Assembly (NCBI GenBank): GCA_027946555.1
Contig: JAPEVC010000045.1
Coordinates: 62,001-126,000, forward strand
DNA length: 64,000 bases
Origin: Gnomoniopsis sp. IMI 355080
Taxonomy: Eukaryota > Ascomycota > Sordariomycetes > Diaporthales > Gnomoniaceae
Direction of reading: 5' to 3'
Shown here: one piece after another, positions 33,808-46,259 of the stretch
How positions within the stretch are numbered: the stretch's first letter is position 1
Layout of the letters: each line of letters starts with the position of its first letter
Program-made: the position numbers and the translations under genes
Notes under the pieces: generated by a model
Seen by the model: the letters and a program-made list of their open reading frames with translations, nothing else
The model's database searches: none
What the model was told of the DNA's origin: nothing

Positions 33808-35681
33808 CCTGAAACCTCTGGCTTCTAGGAATCAATCCCCTGTCGTCGACCCAGCCTTGTAGCGTGGGAAGAGACCGCTATGGCCCGGTGTAAAGAGAAG
33901 GAAAAGAGACGTGGGAGTCGCGGGTGAGGAGAGAGAGGGGAGGTGAGACTGAGTCTCTGGGCTGAGGGTCGCTTTGATATGTAATTTTCTTCTGGCCCGG
34001 GACTTACCCTGTCTTCCCAAGGGCTCCACTCAATCATCAATGCCCGATGGGAAATTCGAGAGGGTCCTCAACCACCCAACTCGGACTATGGCACCGTTCC
34101 GAACAAGGGACTTGCCAGGTCGGGCTGGCATCGAATTTCTTTGCATCCAGAAAAAGACCTTGCTAAGGCCTTCCTTCAATTTGGCAGGCCTCCAGCGCGA
34201 GGGTCAGGGCGCGCGCACCTTTTGAGTCTGACGAATCTCGACGCGACCGATTGTTGCATCGCAGCACGGAGCTGTCGGATGCAGGCCTGTTGGATTCCGT
34301 CGTACTTTGTGTTCTGCTCTTACTTGGATGGCCTGGGTATCCTTGATGTCGGGCAGCAGTTCAAGCCCAGCGTGCCGGGTCTCAGACAGGTTTGTGTGCC
34401 AACAACCGCAACGGCACCACGGTCTCCCCACCAGTTCATTGCGGCCTGATCTTATTTTGGAACGCAGAGTAGTGTGCCCGTCGTCATCTCTGGCCACAGT
34501 TGGGCTCGTCCAGGCTGTCTCTATGTGACCAGATGCAACCAAAACACCAAGTAATTGTGGTCGAGGACGTCAGCTTTCCGCCGCAATTTGATAACCAAGT
34601 AGCGTTCACCGGACAACTCCGTGACATGCCAAATAAGGTTTCAGGGGGGTTTATTACACAGTGACGTTCGGCTGGTAGAGCCCCGTAAACACCCTTCATG
34701 CAGCATGCATGTCCGGCACAAGCAGATCCGCTAGGCTCGTCCCGACGGCTTCTAGTCCGCTGACGAGGTTTGGTTTCTAGAAGGTTGCTGCAGTACTATG
34801 GTAGCATCCGGGTAGCGAGCGAACTACTCGACCCCTGCACCTCCCAGGGCCCCAGGTAAGCCAAAGCAAGTTATATATTAGTCCATTTCTTTTTGAATCC
34901 CGAATCGCTTCACGAGCATCGCGAAGCTGCAGAAGCGGACATGCCTCTGTTGTTCTAGAGCGGTATTTTCCACTCTTGAACGTAGCTCTGTGTAGTCTTC
35001 AGATCCGACGAAGATGTGAACCGGGAGACAATGCGTCTCGTAAACTGTCTGAACACTGTTTGTTTGCTCTCACCACCTCATCAGCCGAGGTCTTTCTCTC
35101 ACTTCTTGTCTCATGCCAGTTCAGACTTTGCAGTGTTACGTATTATCAACCTCCTCGAAGCCTCACAATGGCTTGCTCTTGAGGGCACATGAGTCACATA
35201 GATTAAAAGCAGTGCTTTCCGCAACCCGCTTCTGCCGCAGTGGAGAAACCACTGTCGACGGTGGATGCTCCACGTTGCTGCTCGACAAGCGGCCCCCGAC
35301 TACCTTCACGATTCACGCCTTCCCACCAGATCTGTAGACTCATCCAAACAACCCAGATCCCGGCCCAGTCGTAGCATCACGGAAATGGGCGCTTTCTTGG
35401 AACTTCGCCGACCGGCTCGGGGAGATGCGTTCCGTCGAAGTCGACGTGGCACAGCAAAGGGGATAATGGAGAAGCTCATTAAAGTAATTCAAATACGTTG
35501 CTCGAAACTGAGGCCAGAGGTGCTGTTGGGTAGTAATGAATAGCTGCGATCTTGATATCTCCTACCCAGGCAAACAATAAAAACTGCCATTTTTCTACCA
35601 ACCCAACCCGGTATCCTCCACCCAGACTCATTACTTGTCTAGGTTGCTGGCTAGGTCGACAGTGGAAAATGCACGAATATT
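33808..35681. other. Intergenic region
   Basis: About 1.9 kb. The left 200 bases may hold an intron and a short first exon of the nucleotidyltransferase-like gene (ATG near 34040). The rest shows no supported gene; frames are short and lack motifs. Confidence 0.45.
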
Positions 35682-36977
35682 TTATATATATCGCATTTCG
35701 CTCACCAGAAAGTTAGATGCTATCAAGTCTGAATCGTCTTCACATCCTGCAAGATGAAGAGCGACGTCGATATCCTGTTTGCTCGTTGCTGGAGAAAGTT
35801 GATTCATCGCATCTTGCACGAACATGGCGTCTCCAACATCAATCCAGTCGAGCTAGGCCACAATAGATATTAGCGACATAACTACAGCTTCGCATACGCA
35901 GGGTGTGGTGCTACTTACCAGGATAAGAGTTGGAGTTTTGCTGAATGTTCTTTGGCAGCTGTCAACGTGGCGCTTGATGTACTCTTGAGAGTTGGTTACA
36001 ATAGCCATGCATCTATCTGGAATCAAAATGCCAGAAAGGTTGGCTTGTAACCAGTGATTCATGAGGAGCATGCCGTCATCCGGACCAGCGCCCGCCGGAC
36101 GATTGATTGAGCAGTACGATAAGTCAAGGAGGCTTGCGTATCTGTCGATTATCTCAATTAGAAAGAGGAAAACTTTAATTGCACTCCATGTCTTTGAACT
36201 GCAGCAGTCTGTCATATGGGGGGTGGATATACTCAAACGGAGTCTCACTGTTTGATGAGGGTGCATCTGTCAGCCTACTATTCACCTTTCTGAGGGACAG
36301 ACTCAGTCGCAAAACTCACATAATAGTTTTGTTGAACTCGTCGATGATATAATGAACAGGATCATGCACCAGATAGTCTGCATTCGAATCGATGTATTAG
36401 CCTTGTATTGGATTCACTAGAAATGGACATCTCGGTCGAATGACATACCCATGAACACCACCAGTCTCCGTCCCTTGTCGATCATCTCTCTAAGCGTAGG
36501 CCATTGGTCCGCCTCCAGCTTCCGTTCTGGAGCGAAGGCATACGCATCAAGGCCCACGCTTTTGAAGACGGCATCGAAATCACTGCCAGTGAAAGCATCT
36601 GGATTGGTCAAGAGCAGGGTGATGATTTCGGTCGGATTCGCATCCAGAAATGTCTTGATTAGCACCAACATCTCCTCGAGTGAACCTGCATCTCTCATAT
36701 CGCAGTTGGTATGACACATTTCGATGGTGCCTTCTTTATCGTGGGTCTGTCCCTGTAGGAAACGCACCCCCATGGCAAGCTGTTCTGAAATCGTGATGTT
36801 CTGGTTGTCCGCCATATCGTCACCAACAAAAGGGCTGTCATGTGCGCCGATAAAGGTCAGATTGCTGTATCGCCTATCACAAAGCTCGACGTGGCCATTA
36901 CAGAATATGGCATCGGGTGCCGCGACTGCAAGAGTCGAGAGGGCCGCGATGGCGGCCACGAGGAGCTTGATGAACAT
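35682..36977 (-). CDS. Secreted PLC-like phosphodiesterase (PI-PLC X-domain type)
   Basis: Five exons on the minus strand, 36977-36449, 36377-36320, 36247-36185, 36141-35919 and 35852-35682, give 347 residues. The fold is that of PI-specific phospholipase C X domains, but fungal secreted members have no proven substrate. The signal peptide covers residues 1-20. The first catalytic-type His46 is in TFIGAHDSP and the second is probably His79 in QGQTHD, followed by MCHTNCDM. Later family blocks are also present: a conserved ETPF segment, NRP, MLLMNHWL and a final LDWIDVGDAMFVQDAMNQL. Frame continuity and these blocks fixed the introns; intron 3 is only 43 nt and starts with GTGCAA. An in-frame upstream extension to 37106 lacks a signal peptide at its start, so the ATG at 36977 is preferred. 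Confidence 0.85.
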
Positions 36978-38155
36978 TGTCAGACTGGTCGTCGAGTGGG
37001 TGAAGGGTGTTGCGGCATTTGATGAAAGTGGAAGAACTGGAGAGTCAGAACTCTTTATTAAAGCCCTTATCCAGGAGCTCATGGATTCAACTCGCGCCAA
37101 AGGCACTAATTAGTCCGGCGAAGGGCGATGAGAACCTAGGCCGACTGGACCAAGTTGTTCAAAGCACATGCTCACACATCGAAAGCTCGATTGCCGTATT
37201 AGGAATTAAGACGTCGATGCAACCAATGAGAGATGAGGCCAAGGGGGCAAGAAGGGCTTGTCCGGGATGACAGCTCTGCCGCTGATTTCTAGGCATTTGA
37301 GCTTGTACGAATAGTACGTATTGCAAGGATTGGCACCTATACATTCTCTCGGCTGACTCTACCTTATACGGTGGGCGCCTTGTAAATACGTGGCTATTTA
37401 CATCTGGGTGCTTATACCTACAGGCCTTGAGCGAGATATAGATGGGTGAAGGCTGGAGCAGTCAGACGTGGGATGGTTTCGTTCTGTCAGCTTTGCAGTG
37501 CTTGTCAGGTGTCCACGCCTCAAAACCAGCTGCCAGCAAAGTCCACTCACCATCCTTTTTCAAGCTTGACTTTGGTCCACTTTGCCCCATATCTCCGGGT
37601 AATTGTGTCCGCCACATGGCTGTGGGTGCGTTCTTTTCTGGAATTCCATTCTTCCGGCTAGCCTGCATCTACAATGTACCGTAGCGTACCACCGAACCGC
37701 TTACTTTATTCTGACCTTGATTTTGGGTCGGGGTAGAATGTGTAAACTCGCCGAAGAAGCGCCATATGGTGAGGTCCAACTCCACAACAACGCTGCTCCC
37801 CCGCCATCCAGGCGAACGCGCTGAGTGGACATCATATGATTTCTCCACGGGGTCAACAGCGGAGGCGGGTCACCCCAGTGGACATATCTGGGGTGCCAAT
37901 AGAACCCTCTGGCTGGACCCTCTTGCACGTGCGGAGGGACTGTGGGCCCTGTGCCGGACTCAATAGGCGTCCGCCTTCCGGACCGGTTTCTGCCGTTCTC
38001 GTAGGTATATTGTCTGCCCTTTTCCCGGTGTTTTCGAAATCTTGAGCCGTCAGCTCCCAATCCTGTTCAGCGTTCCTTTCGTTACCAATACGCAGCAGGT
38101 GGAAGCGACTCCTGATCACCTCGCTTGAGCCATCATTCATTCACGATATTCCAAG
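36978..38155. other. Divergent promoter region between PLC-like and MFS genes
   Basis: Both flanking genes are transcribed away from this 1.2-kb stretch, so it should hold both promoters. No supported gene is seen. Confidence 0.5.
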
Positions 38156-39919
38156 ATGGCGGATGAGATATCCAGCACCGATGTGGGCAATTCACAGTCA
38201 CTGAAGCAGGAGGTTCAGGCCTTGGAAAATGTGAAGGACCACACCGCCTCACCTCCCGATCTCAATGTCGCGCACATGACGCCCGAGCACCGTGCTCGCG
38301 TCGAGAAACGTCTCAAACGGAAACTGGATGCTCGATGTGCTCTATTCGTACTCATCTATATCATGAATTACCTCGATCGGAACAACATCGCCGCGGCTCG
38401 TCTGAAGGGTCTACAAACCGACCTAAACCTCAGTGACCACCAGTATGAAACCTGCCTCAGCATTTTATATGTAGGGTATATTCTCATGCAGGTCCCCTCG
38501 AACATGCTCATCAATCGCATACCTCGACCGTCGCTCTATCTTAGCATTGTCATGCTGATCTGGGGGCTTTTGTCGACCCTTACGGGTATAGTCGAGTCTT
38601 TCTCGGGCATGGTTGTGGCGCGTTTCTTCCTCGGATTTGTCGAGGCGGCGTTCTTGCCTGGCACGTTGCTCATCTTGTCAAAATGGTATACACGCCGCGA
38701 GCTGACCACCAGGAACGCTATACTGTTCTGCGGAAGCCTCATCTCGAACGCCTTCTCAGCCCTGGTCGGTGCGGCCGTCCTGTCGAATATGCAGGGAACG
38801 CTGGGGCACGCGGCGTGGAGATGGCTGTTTTGGATTGAGGGTGCTGTCACCATGCTCGTCGCCATCTTGGCCGCTGTGATTCTGCCCGACTTGCCACACA
38901 ACACACGTGGCTTCACCGAAGAGGAGCGGCAGGTCGCTCAGCTGCGCATGCTTGAAGATGTGGGCGAGGCAGACACCGACTCGAAGGATCAAGGAGTAAC
39001 GGATGGTCTGATTATGGCCATGAAGGACTTCAAAGTGTGGCTGATGATGTTTACACTGGCAGCTTTTGTCGTTGGTCTGTCGTTCAACGCTTTCTTTGTA
39101 AGTGACAATCCTTATTTCACCACAGTGAAGGAGTCGAGCGCTAATGAAGCTGCCCAGCCAACACTTACTGCGACTTTGGGATACGGCTATGTTCCCACCC
39201 TGCTTCTGAGCTCCCCGCCGTGGGTCTTTGCGTGTCTTGTCTCCCTCACCAATGCGTGGCATTCAGACCGGACAGGTGAGAAGTTTTGGCACATCACCGG
39301 GCCCGTCATCGGTGGTCTTATTGGGTTCATCATTTCAATGTCAACCCTCAACACAGCCGGTCGCTATGTGGCCTTGTTTCTTCAGGCGAGTTCTTATGCA
39401 GGGTTCGTCTACCTCATTCCGAGCCAAAACTACTTACCGCATTATGAAGATGCTGACAAGATATTTGCAGGTTCACTGTCTTTTACTCGTGGATCTCATC
39501 ATCGTTTCCTCGACCTCCTGCAAAGAGAGCTGTCGCACTCGCTGCTATCAACGCATTCTCTCAGCTGGGCAATGTGGCGGGCTCGTATGTATGGGGCCTC
39601 AGCGCCAACGGCTATCGAAAGTCGTACGGTATTGTCACAGCCATGTTTGGCATTACCATTATTGCCTGTTACGCATTCAAGATGATTCTCAGCCAATTGA
39701 ACAAGAAATTAGAGCGCGGTGAGCTCGAATGGGATGCAAGGGAAGATGTTGCGAACCAGACGGCCGAGATGGAGGGCACGACAGTGGACGAGGCCCTCAG
39801 TATGAGGGTAAGTAATGTCTCCTCCGTTCTACATACTAGACCACGACTCACAGTCACTCGCTTGGCGTTCTGAACATTGCTGACACGTAATATAGAAGGG
39901 ATTCCGCTATCTGGTGTGA
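38156..39919 (+). CDS. MFS transporter, anion:cation symporter (Dal5/Tna1-like) family
   Basis: Exons 38156-39097, 39158-39402, 39471-39807 and 39896-39919 give 515 residues, the usual size. Members import organic anions such as allantoate, nicotinate, pantothenate or related vitamins across the plasma membrane; the substrate here cannot be read from sequence. The family start is clear: KRKLDARCALFVLIYIMNYLDRNNIAAARL. It is followed by TM2-TM6 with the loop MLINRIPRPS and the element VARFFLGFVEAAFLPGTLLIL. A central acidic loop comes next. The second half ends with FPRPPAKRAVALAAINAFSQ, a hallmark segment recovered only after removing the 39403-39470 intron. The tiny last exon encodes KGFRYLV, the usual C-terminal end of this family. 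The first intron (60 nt) is in frame and could be missed in automatic annotation. Confidence 0.92.
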
Positions 39920-41119
39920 TGGAATTGAGGGACCCCGACGGAAATGGGATAAGTTTCTATTATCCATGGATACATACCGTCCACATCCCACCTTCGTACG
40001 AAACGTGGCTGGATGTTATTCCATTGGGCCTCCAAGCGACTGAAATATCACCAATTCAGTACGCAAGAACAGTTGTTAACGCTTCTGGGGTATCACTTGG
40101 TGCTAGACCTGGGAGGTACGATCCGATAGGCAAAGTGGTAAATTGGCCGCTCCCGTGATTGTGACTGGTTGCTCTATGGACGCAAGCATTAGCGAGACGT
40201 TTGCCTTCAGGGGAGAAGCTGATTCACTCAGAAATCGATTATAGAGATAATCCGCATGTTTTCAATGGCCCATGGGATTGAAAACTTGTGTTCTGCATTC
40301 CATCAAGACCAAGCTCAGCATGTTTGAAAGACCAAGTTTTCATGTGAGACTAGGTACGTTCAAGTAAGAGATAGGACAGAGCCCACCTGGGCAAATGAGG
40401 CGGCTCATAGACCCAGGTTGAGATCGGTTAACATCCGAGTAGGGCTTATCACCTTGGACCCAGCAGGAAGGCACTGCGATCGCATATAAATGAATAGAGA
40501 CGCGAAGGTCATGCCATTAACGCTATTCGGAGTGAAAGCAGAAATTTGAAGGAGTTCAGGGGCATTGGGAGTCCCGGGTCCACCAATCGCTACGGTGTCG
40601 AGCTCAATGCCAAGCCCTGCTGCTTGCCCGAGGTAGAACGTGGTGAAACATCCCTAGCGAGAAAACCCACAGAAACAACTTGGCGGTTGACTTAGACGTG
40701 CACATATGTTTAAGCATATGTGAGGCGTTTATGAGCGTACTTCCGCCAGTATGCATCGTCATACCTACGGCGCTGAAATATTGCTTCAGGGGTAAAAGCT
40801 GTGGAGCCGGCGGTTAGATGTCGAGGTCCTGTGGGAGGGGGAGTGGTGTTCCTGACTCCTCGGCGTCAAGGAACACAATATTCTATAAGATTGTGGGCTG
40901 TCCTTCGCGGGGCTCATCATGCCTTTCTTTTCGTGACTTGATATTTTTACACTTGTTCGGTATTTTCGACATCCATTCTTTCCTGGCTGAGCCCAGTCTA
41001 TCGCAGTGCGATTTCACGTTCTTTTTCTTCCCCTTCGTAGTGATAGCCGTTGAGGTCTTAAACGTCCCAATTTCCTTCATTCCAACTCTCTGTTGAAACC
41101 AATTTGAACAGTCACAACA
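39920..41119. other. Intergenic region with LPMO promoter
   Basis: About 1.2 kb between two plus-strand genes. No supported gene. The 100 bases before the LPMO start are strongly pyrimidine-rich, a common leader of highly expressed fungal genes. Confidence 0.5.
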
Positions 41120-42251
41120 ATGAAGTACACTTTTTCTGCTGCCCTTACGGCTGCCTTTGCCGTCCAGCACGTCGCGGCCCACGCTACTTGGCAGGACCTT
41201 TGGGTTGATGGTGTTGACTATGACACTCAGTGCGCTCGTCAACCTGTTTCGAACTCGCCCGTGACAGATGTCACCTCGGATGATTTGGCTTGCAATGCCG
41301 GGACAACTGCTGTCTCCTCCAACTGCCCCGTCACAGCCGGCTCAACCGTCACTGGTACGTGGTCTACCATGCTTAAATGCACAGTCTACAGAATATCCGA
41401 ATACTTACTCTGATTCCTTCTCAGTCGAGATGCACCAGCAACCTGGTGACCGCAGCTGCTCCAATGAAGCCATTGGCGGTGCCCACTATGGACCCGTGAT
41501 CGTCTACATGGCCGCCGTCTCCGACGCCACTTCCGCCACGGGAGCAGATGCTGCGTGGTTCAAGGTCTTCCAAGACACCTGGTCCTCCAACGGCACGTCC
41601 GGGTCCTCTGACAACTGGGGCACCAAGGATCTCAACACCTGCTGCGGCATGATGGACGTGCTCATCCCTGCAGACCTCGCCCCGGGCGACTATCTCCTCC
41701 GCGCAGAGGCCATTGCCCTGCACTCCGCCGGCAGCGAGGGCGGCGCACAGTTCTACATGACCTGCTATCAGCTCACCGTCACAGGGTCGGGAACTGCCGT
41801 CCCGGATACGGTCTCCATCCCTGGCGCATACAACGCCAGTGACAGTGGCATCTTGATCAACATTTACCAAAGCTTGTCGACGTATGAGGCCCCAGGCCCG
41901 GCCGTGTACTCCGGAGGCAGCACCAAGAGCGCGGGTGCGCCTTGCGCGAACTGCGAGGCTACTTGCACGGCTGGGTCTGCCAGTACCGGTGTCGCGAGCT
42001 CGGGCGCCGCCGCAGCAACTACCAGTACAGCGTCAAACACAGCGGCCAGTGCCACCAGTGTTTCTTCGTCATCGGCGGCCGCTCCGACGACTTCCTCGAG
42101 CTCCCAAGCCGTTGTGGCTGCTGCTGCTGCTTCCACGACCAGTATGCCTTCGGCTGCCCCTACTTCGACATCGAGCACTTCTTCGACCGCTGCGGCGACT
42201 AGCAACGTTTCTTCTTGCAAGAGGCGAAGGTCGCGATTGGCAAAGTACTAG
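41120..42251 (+). CDS. AA9 lytic polysaccharide monooxygenase
   Basis: A copper enzyme that cleaves cellulose or related glucans oxidatively outside the cell. Exons 41120-41354 and 41425-42251 give 353 residues. The signal peptide (residues 1-20) is cut before His21, the first half of the histidine brace (HATWQDLWVDG). The second brace His lies in GGAHYGPVIVYM, and the axial Tyr is in the QFYMTCYQLTV segment. Conserved cysteine and QPGDRSC elements fit the family. The catalytic domain ends near residue 245. It is followed by about 100 residues of Ala/Ser/Thr-rich linker with no cellulose-binding module, and the protein ends in a short basic tail (SSCKRRRSRLAKY). The tail is hydrophilic, so there is no GPI signal. 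The opposite strand is open across the linker because of its repeat composition. Confidence 0.92.
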
Positions 42252-45200
42252 AATGCATGAATGAATGCCTCGGAACGCCTTGGAGGCTGCCTGCACATGT
42301 ATTTCAGTTGGAAAGGAAAAGATACGAATGTGGATGATAGTCAGGAGTAGACTACATTGTACATGTTACATTCTATAAGTGTATATATCAGGAAGATGCC
42401 CTTGAGTTGCTGGTGCCAATTCGGTGTACTCTTCAGACGTGACGACATACCTGACTACAGGAATTTCTCCCACAATCCCTTGCAATGGCTATCCTGGTGA
42501 CTAACAAAGCTATTTAACCGACCTTTGGTTGCCTTATACGTATAAAGGCCATGCATGACTCTGTCCAATCGAAATATCATCGACCCTACACTTCTTTGTA
42601 TGCCAGAATAATGGCGTCAACGTAGCCCGCTGTGGAACTTGCCACAGTGTCCTTTGCGTGGCGAGCTCCTCCGTCTGCTCAACAAGTGTCTTTCCCCACT
42701 AATGCCGCGCGCAGATTCTACACGGGAAACATGTATCGTGATTCTGGAGTGGAGGCATATGCCGCAGCTTTTATGTTGTGCGGCAGTACCGGCTGATGCA
42801 GTTGACGGTTTGCAGCTCGTGGTTCCAACGCTTGCTGCCCGGGCAGGTTCCAAAAAGTTTGGCAACTGATGTATTCTTCGAAGATACAGCCTGGAAAAAG
42901 GTTCAGTCAGCTATAAGAAAGGAGATGTTAGGATACTTCTTAGATGTATACCTACACCTTCTACACAGATTGAAAATGGATTGAGAACAATAGAATTGTT
43001 GATCAGACTTGAATGTAAGCACCGCAACTAGGGAGAGCAATCGCGTAAAGACCATTCAAGTGTTGTAGGCTTCGGAAAATTTGCATACATCATTGACCAA
43101 CTCAAGAACGAGTATGTGCTTACAATAAGTCATTAACAGGTATTTTGTATGTTTGATTTCTTCGTCTCTAGTAGCTGTTGCTGCGTGTCTTGGTGGTCTT
43201 TGTGCTATATTTTCACGACTTGACCATCCCATTCTCCCTACACCTGGGTAAAGCTCAGGTGTCTTCATCACAGTCCTCGAGACTGTTTTGATGAACACGA
43301 AATACACCTGTAGCTAGCATCATAGCATTGATAGACTCGATATGATACCTAGTATGGCAATTGAGGAGCCTGGAAGGCAGTGGAAGCATTTGTGTAGTAA
43401 GTCATACTCTACCCACCACTCATGCAAACATTTCCACCCTGCAGGATTTTGAGACAGTGACTTTTCATGTGTAACCTCATAGAGAACCACCCAGAGAGCG
43501 TATCCTTTCTGTTCCGAGACGACCAACAAGACCCGGTTCTTAGTCGGAACGGAGAGTAAAGCTTGCTTACTATCATCCGCGCTCATCATGGGTGTGCACT
43601 CTAAATCGCTGTCCCTTTAAACTGAGGAGCAAGGAAGGAAGGTTCATCAGTCAAGGTCCAGGTAATCTTCTCAAGTCCCAATACCGTGTCACTAAGAACA
43701 ACGTCAATATCCATGCTGCCACAAGAAACAATACATACTGCATGTCTCTCTTTAGCATCGCTTCTTTTAGCGGGACCCTGAACAGCGGGTCACTGTATAG
43801 CAGGTTACTGATTGGATATTGGCTGCTCTGGTCATCAAGACACATGCGAAACGGATTTGTAAGACTGGTACTGGTTGTCTTTCATATTAGGTAGTGATGT
43901 GCATTCATAATGGGATGTGCGTCTTTTGAACGTAGCGGTGAGCCGTTTGTCTGCCCGATAAGGGAAGCAGCGAAGATGGTGGGCAGAGAGACCATGTTCT
44001 CTCTGTAAAGGTTGTCTGGTGGTTTTGAGTATGCCGGATGTAGCTAGGGGACGCTGCTTGTCACTGGAGAATTGCAACGGCCAATGAGAGACGTCGGGCA
44101 CAGCAGACGCGGAGAGAAAGAAGGTGTGGCGGCATGCAGTAAGCAAGAGTTTTGCAGCAAGCCGGTCTCATGCCGCATCACGGGTTTATGGTGGCTGCAT
44201 GCGAGGCCTTGGAATAAACAGATGTGCACATCGTCTGAGCACAACGGCAGTTTTCCTTGTTGGGGTGAGCAGGTTGTTGTTCTGAACACCGTCTGATGGA
44301 GGGTACCATTGTGCGGAAAGTTCCCTGAATTGCAAGGGTCAAGCTAGGTGTAAGAGGTATCCTTTGCTTCTGACAATGCGCGGAAACAAGGAGGGTGCTG
44401 GCCGGCTCAGCACCCTTCAAGTCAAGAGAGTTTCTGGAAGGTTGACACCTGGAACCTTGATGACCAACGCAGCCTTGCCGTAAACCTTGGAGTTTTGAGA
44501 CTGACAGTCTATTGGCCCTTGCATGAGGCATTCCCGCGACACCCAGGATATGTGCTGTGGTACCAGGTATATATTCAAGTAGTATGTATTGGTGCTGCAG
44601 AAAAGCGAGTTGCATGATGTAGGGGAAAACAAACGTCAGAACTTTTTGCATCCGGGTTGGAGCTTGTTTGATTCGACGGGGTCCATGCCACGGCTCGATC
44701 CATAGTAACATACTGTGGTAAAAGAAGCATTAGGTCCCTGAAGTCTAGCCCCGTCATCATGTTGTCATGGAATTGTCATGGCTTTGAGAAGTGTCAATGT
44801 CTCAACACTGGGTGTTTCTCACCACACTACACCTGCAGAGTACAAGAATAAGGCACAGATCAGAGTAGACAGGAAGATCACTTACATGGGCTGTCACGCC
44901 TTCAGTACTGTACTATGGCACACGAGAAGTAGTAGTAGGAGGATTCGTTGTTCGGCTCCACTTTGATATCGCTGCCACTGCACGTTCCCGTTCCCAGCCC
45001 CAGCACGTAGATTGTTTCCTAATGTATAGCGTGCTTCTCGAATAGCGGTCTGTACTATTACAGCAATTGTTAAATACCAAACCTTGCATTTGTCCTGGCC
45101 CTTGATTCCGGGTCCATACCGTACTTACAGGTACCCGTAGTCTCATCACCTGAAATAATGGACAGCTGCAGATGCGACCAACAATTTTCTCTTGGAATGC

Positions 45201-46259
45201 GCTATCGCTATACAGACAGGCTCTGCCAAATCTAAGATGTCAGAGCAGAGGTGGACGGGTCCCAAGTCCAGGGCCCGTTGTCCCACTAGCAGCCATGCCC
45301 CTGTTCACATAATGTTTCGCTTCCACTAAGCACTTGGTATAGAGAGGTACCCTGGTAGGTACCCGTGGTGGGCACATGCAGGTTGTGCCAGGTACTCAAG
45401 TATGTACTTTGTATTTTCAGGGCCCCGTTGAGTCAGCACGAACATTGCGACCCAACCATTCTACCATATCCTTTAATATGAGTATAACCTTGGGATACCT
45501 CAATATTGGTGTCTACCCCTCTATCTATCTATCTATCTATTTAGGTATGTTAGATCTATAGCAGAGCTATTAGTCCAATGGAGCGGCCCCATATCTACCT
45601 ACTGCGAAACGAGCTCTCCGAGAGAGGCGTCTTTTACCTAGGTAGGTACCTGCCACGGTACCACCCCACGGCGATCTAAACCCAATCAGTCTAGCGTCTT
45701 CGTCTTCCCTGCTCCATCCCCATCCCTGTACCCTTCTTTTCCCTGCAACACCAACATTTGGAGCCCCTGCTCCTGCTGTTCCCCAGTTTTCTCCTTCCAA
45801 GTTCAAACCCGCTCCACTGCGTTTTCTCTAGCCGTCACAATTGCAAACAACACACTCCGGCTGACGAACTTTGCCTTGCTTCCTTCCTTCACCTCACGCA
45901 GGTCACGGTCTGGTCTCGACGACGACCATCTTGTCCCACCCCTAACCTCCGCCTCACCTGTCGAGCATTGCGACACCGACCAAGTCTCTCGTACTCGAGC
46001 GACCCGTTCCCATACATTCTTGCCTTCAGCTCCCGGGCCGCCCTTCGGGTCGCACAGCTGCTTCGTTTGTTTGCTGCTTGATGCCCGCTGGTCACCAGTG
46101 CTAGCAGTGCACCCACATCGCTTACCCACTTCTCGGGTCGGGTGATGTGATGTGCTCGGTCCTTCGTCTGCACCGCCGCCACTTGCTCCATCTTGTCTGA
46201 CAACGCCTGGCTTCAGAAAATCTCGTTCTTGGTCGCTAGCTGCGCCGACGACCTGCAAC
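42252..46259. other. Four-kilobase region without recognised genes
   Basis: Open frames (up to about 177 codons near 44178-44711 on the minus strand) have no motifs and no GC bias at third positions. Intergenic words CCTAGGTAGGTACC (45637-45650) and a CTAT repeat (45521-45540) occur. The last 500 bases are C/T-rich and probably form the promoter and long 5' leader of the RXT3 gene. Confidence 0.5.
45521..45540. repeat. CTAT microsatellite, five copies
   Basis: Five perfect CTAT units lie upstream of the RXT3 gene. Confidence 0.9.

Noticed and set aside
38156..39685. MFS gene as a single 509-codon frame
   Set aside because: Reading through the introns destroys the conserved FPRPPAKR segment and gives an unrelated C-terminus.
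44178..44711. 177-codon minus-strand frame in the 4-kb gap
   Set aside because: No motif, no codon bias, irregular composition.
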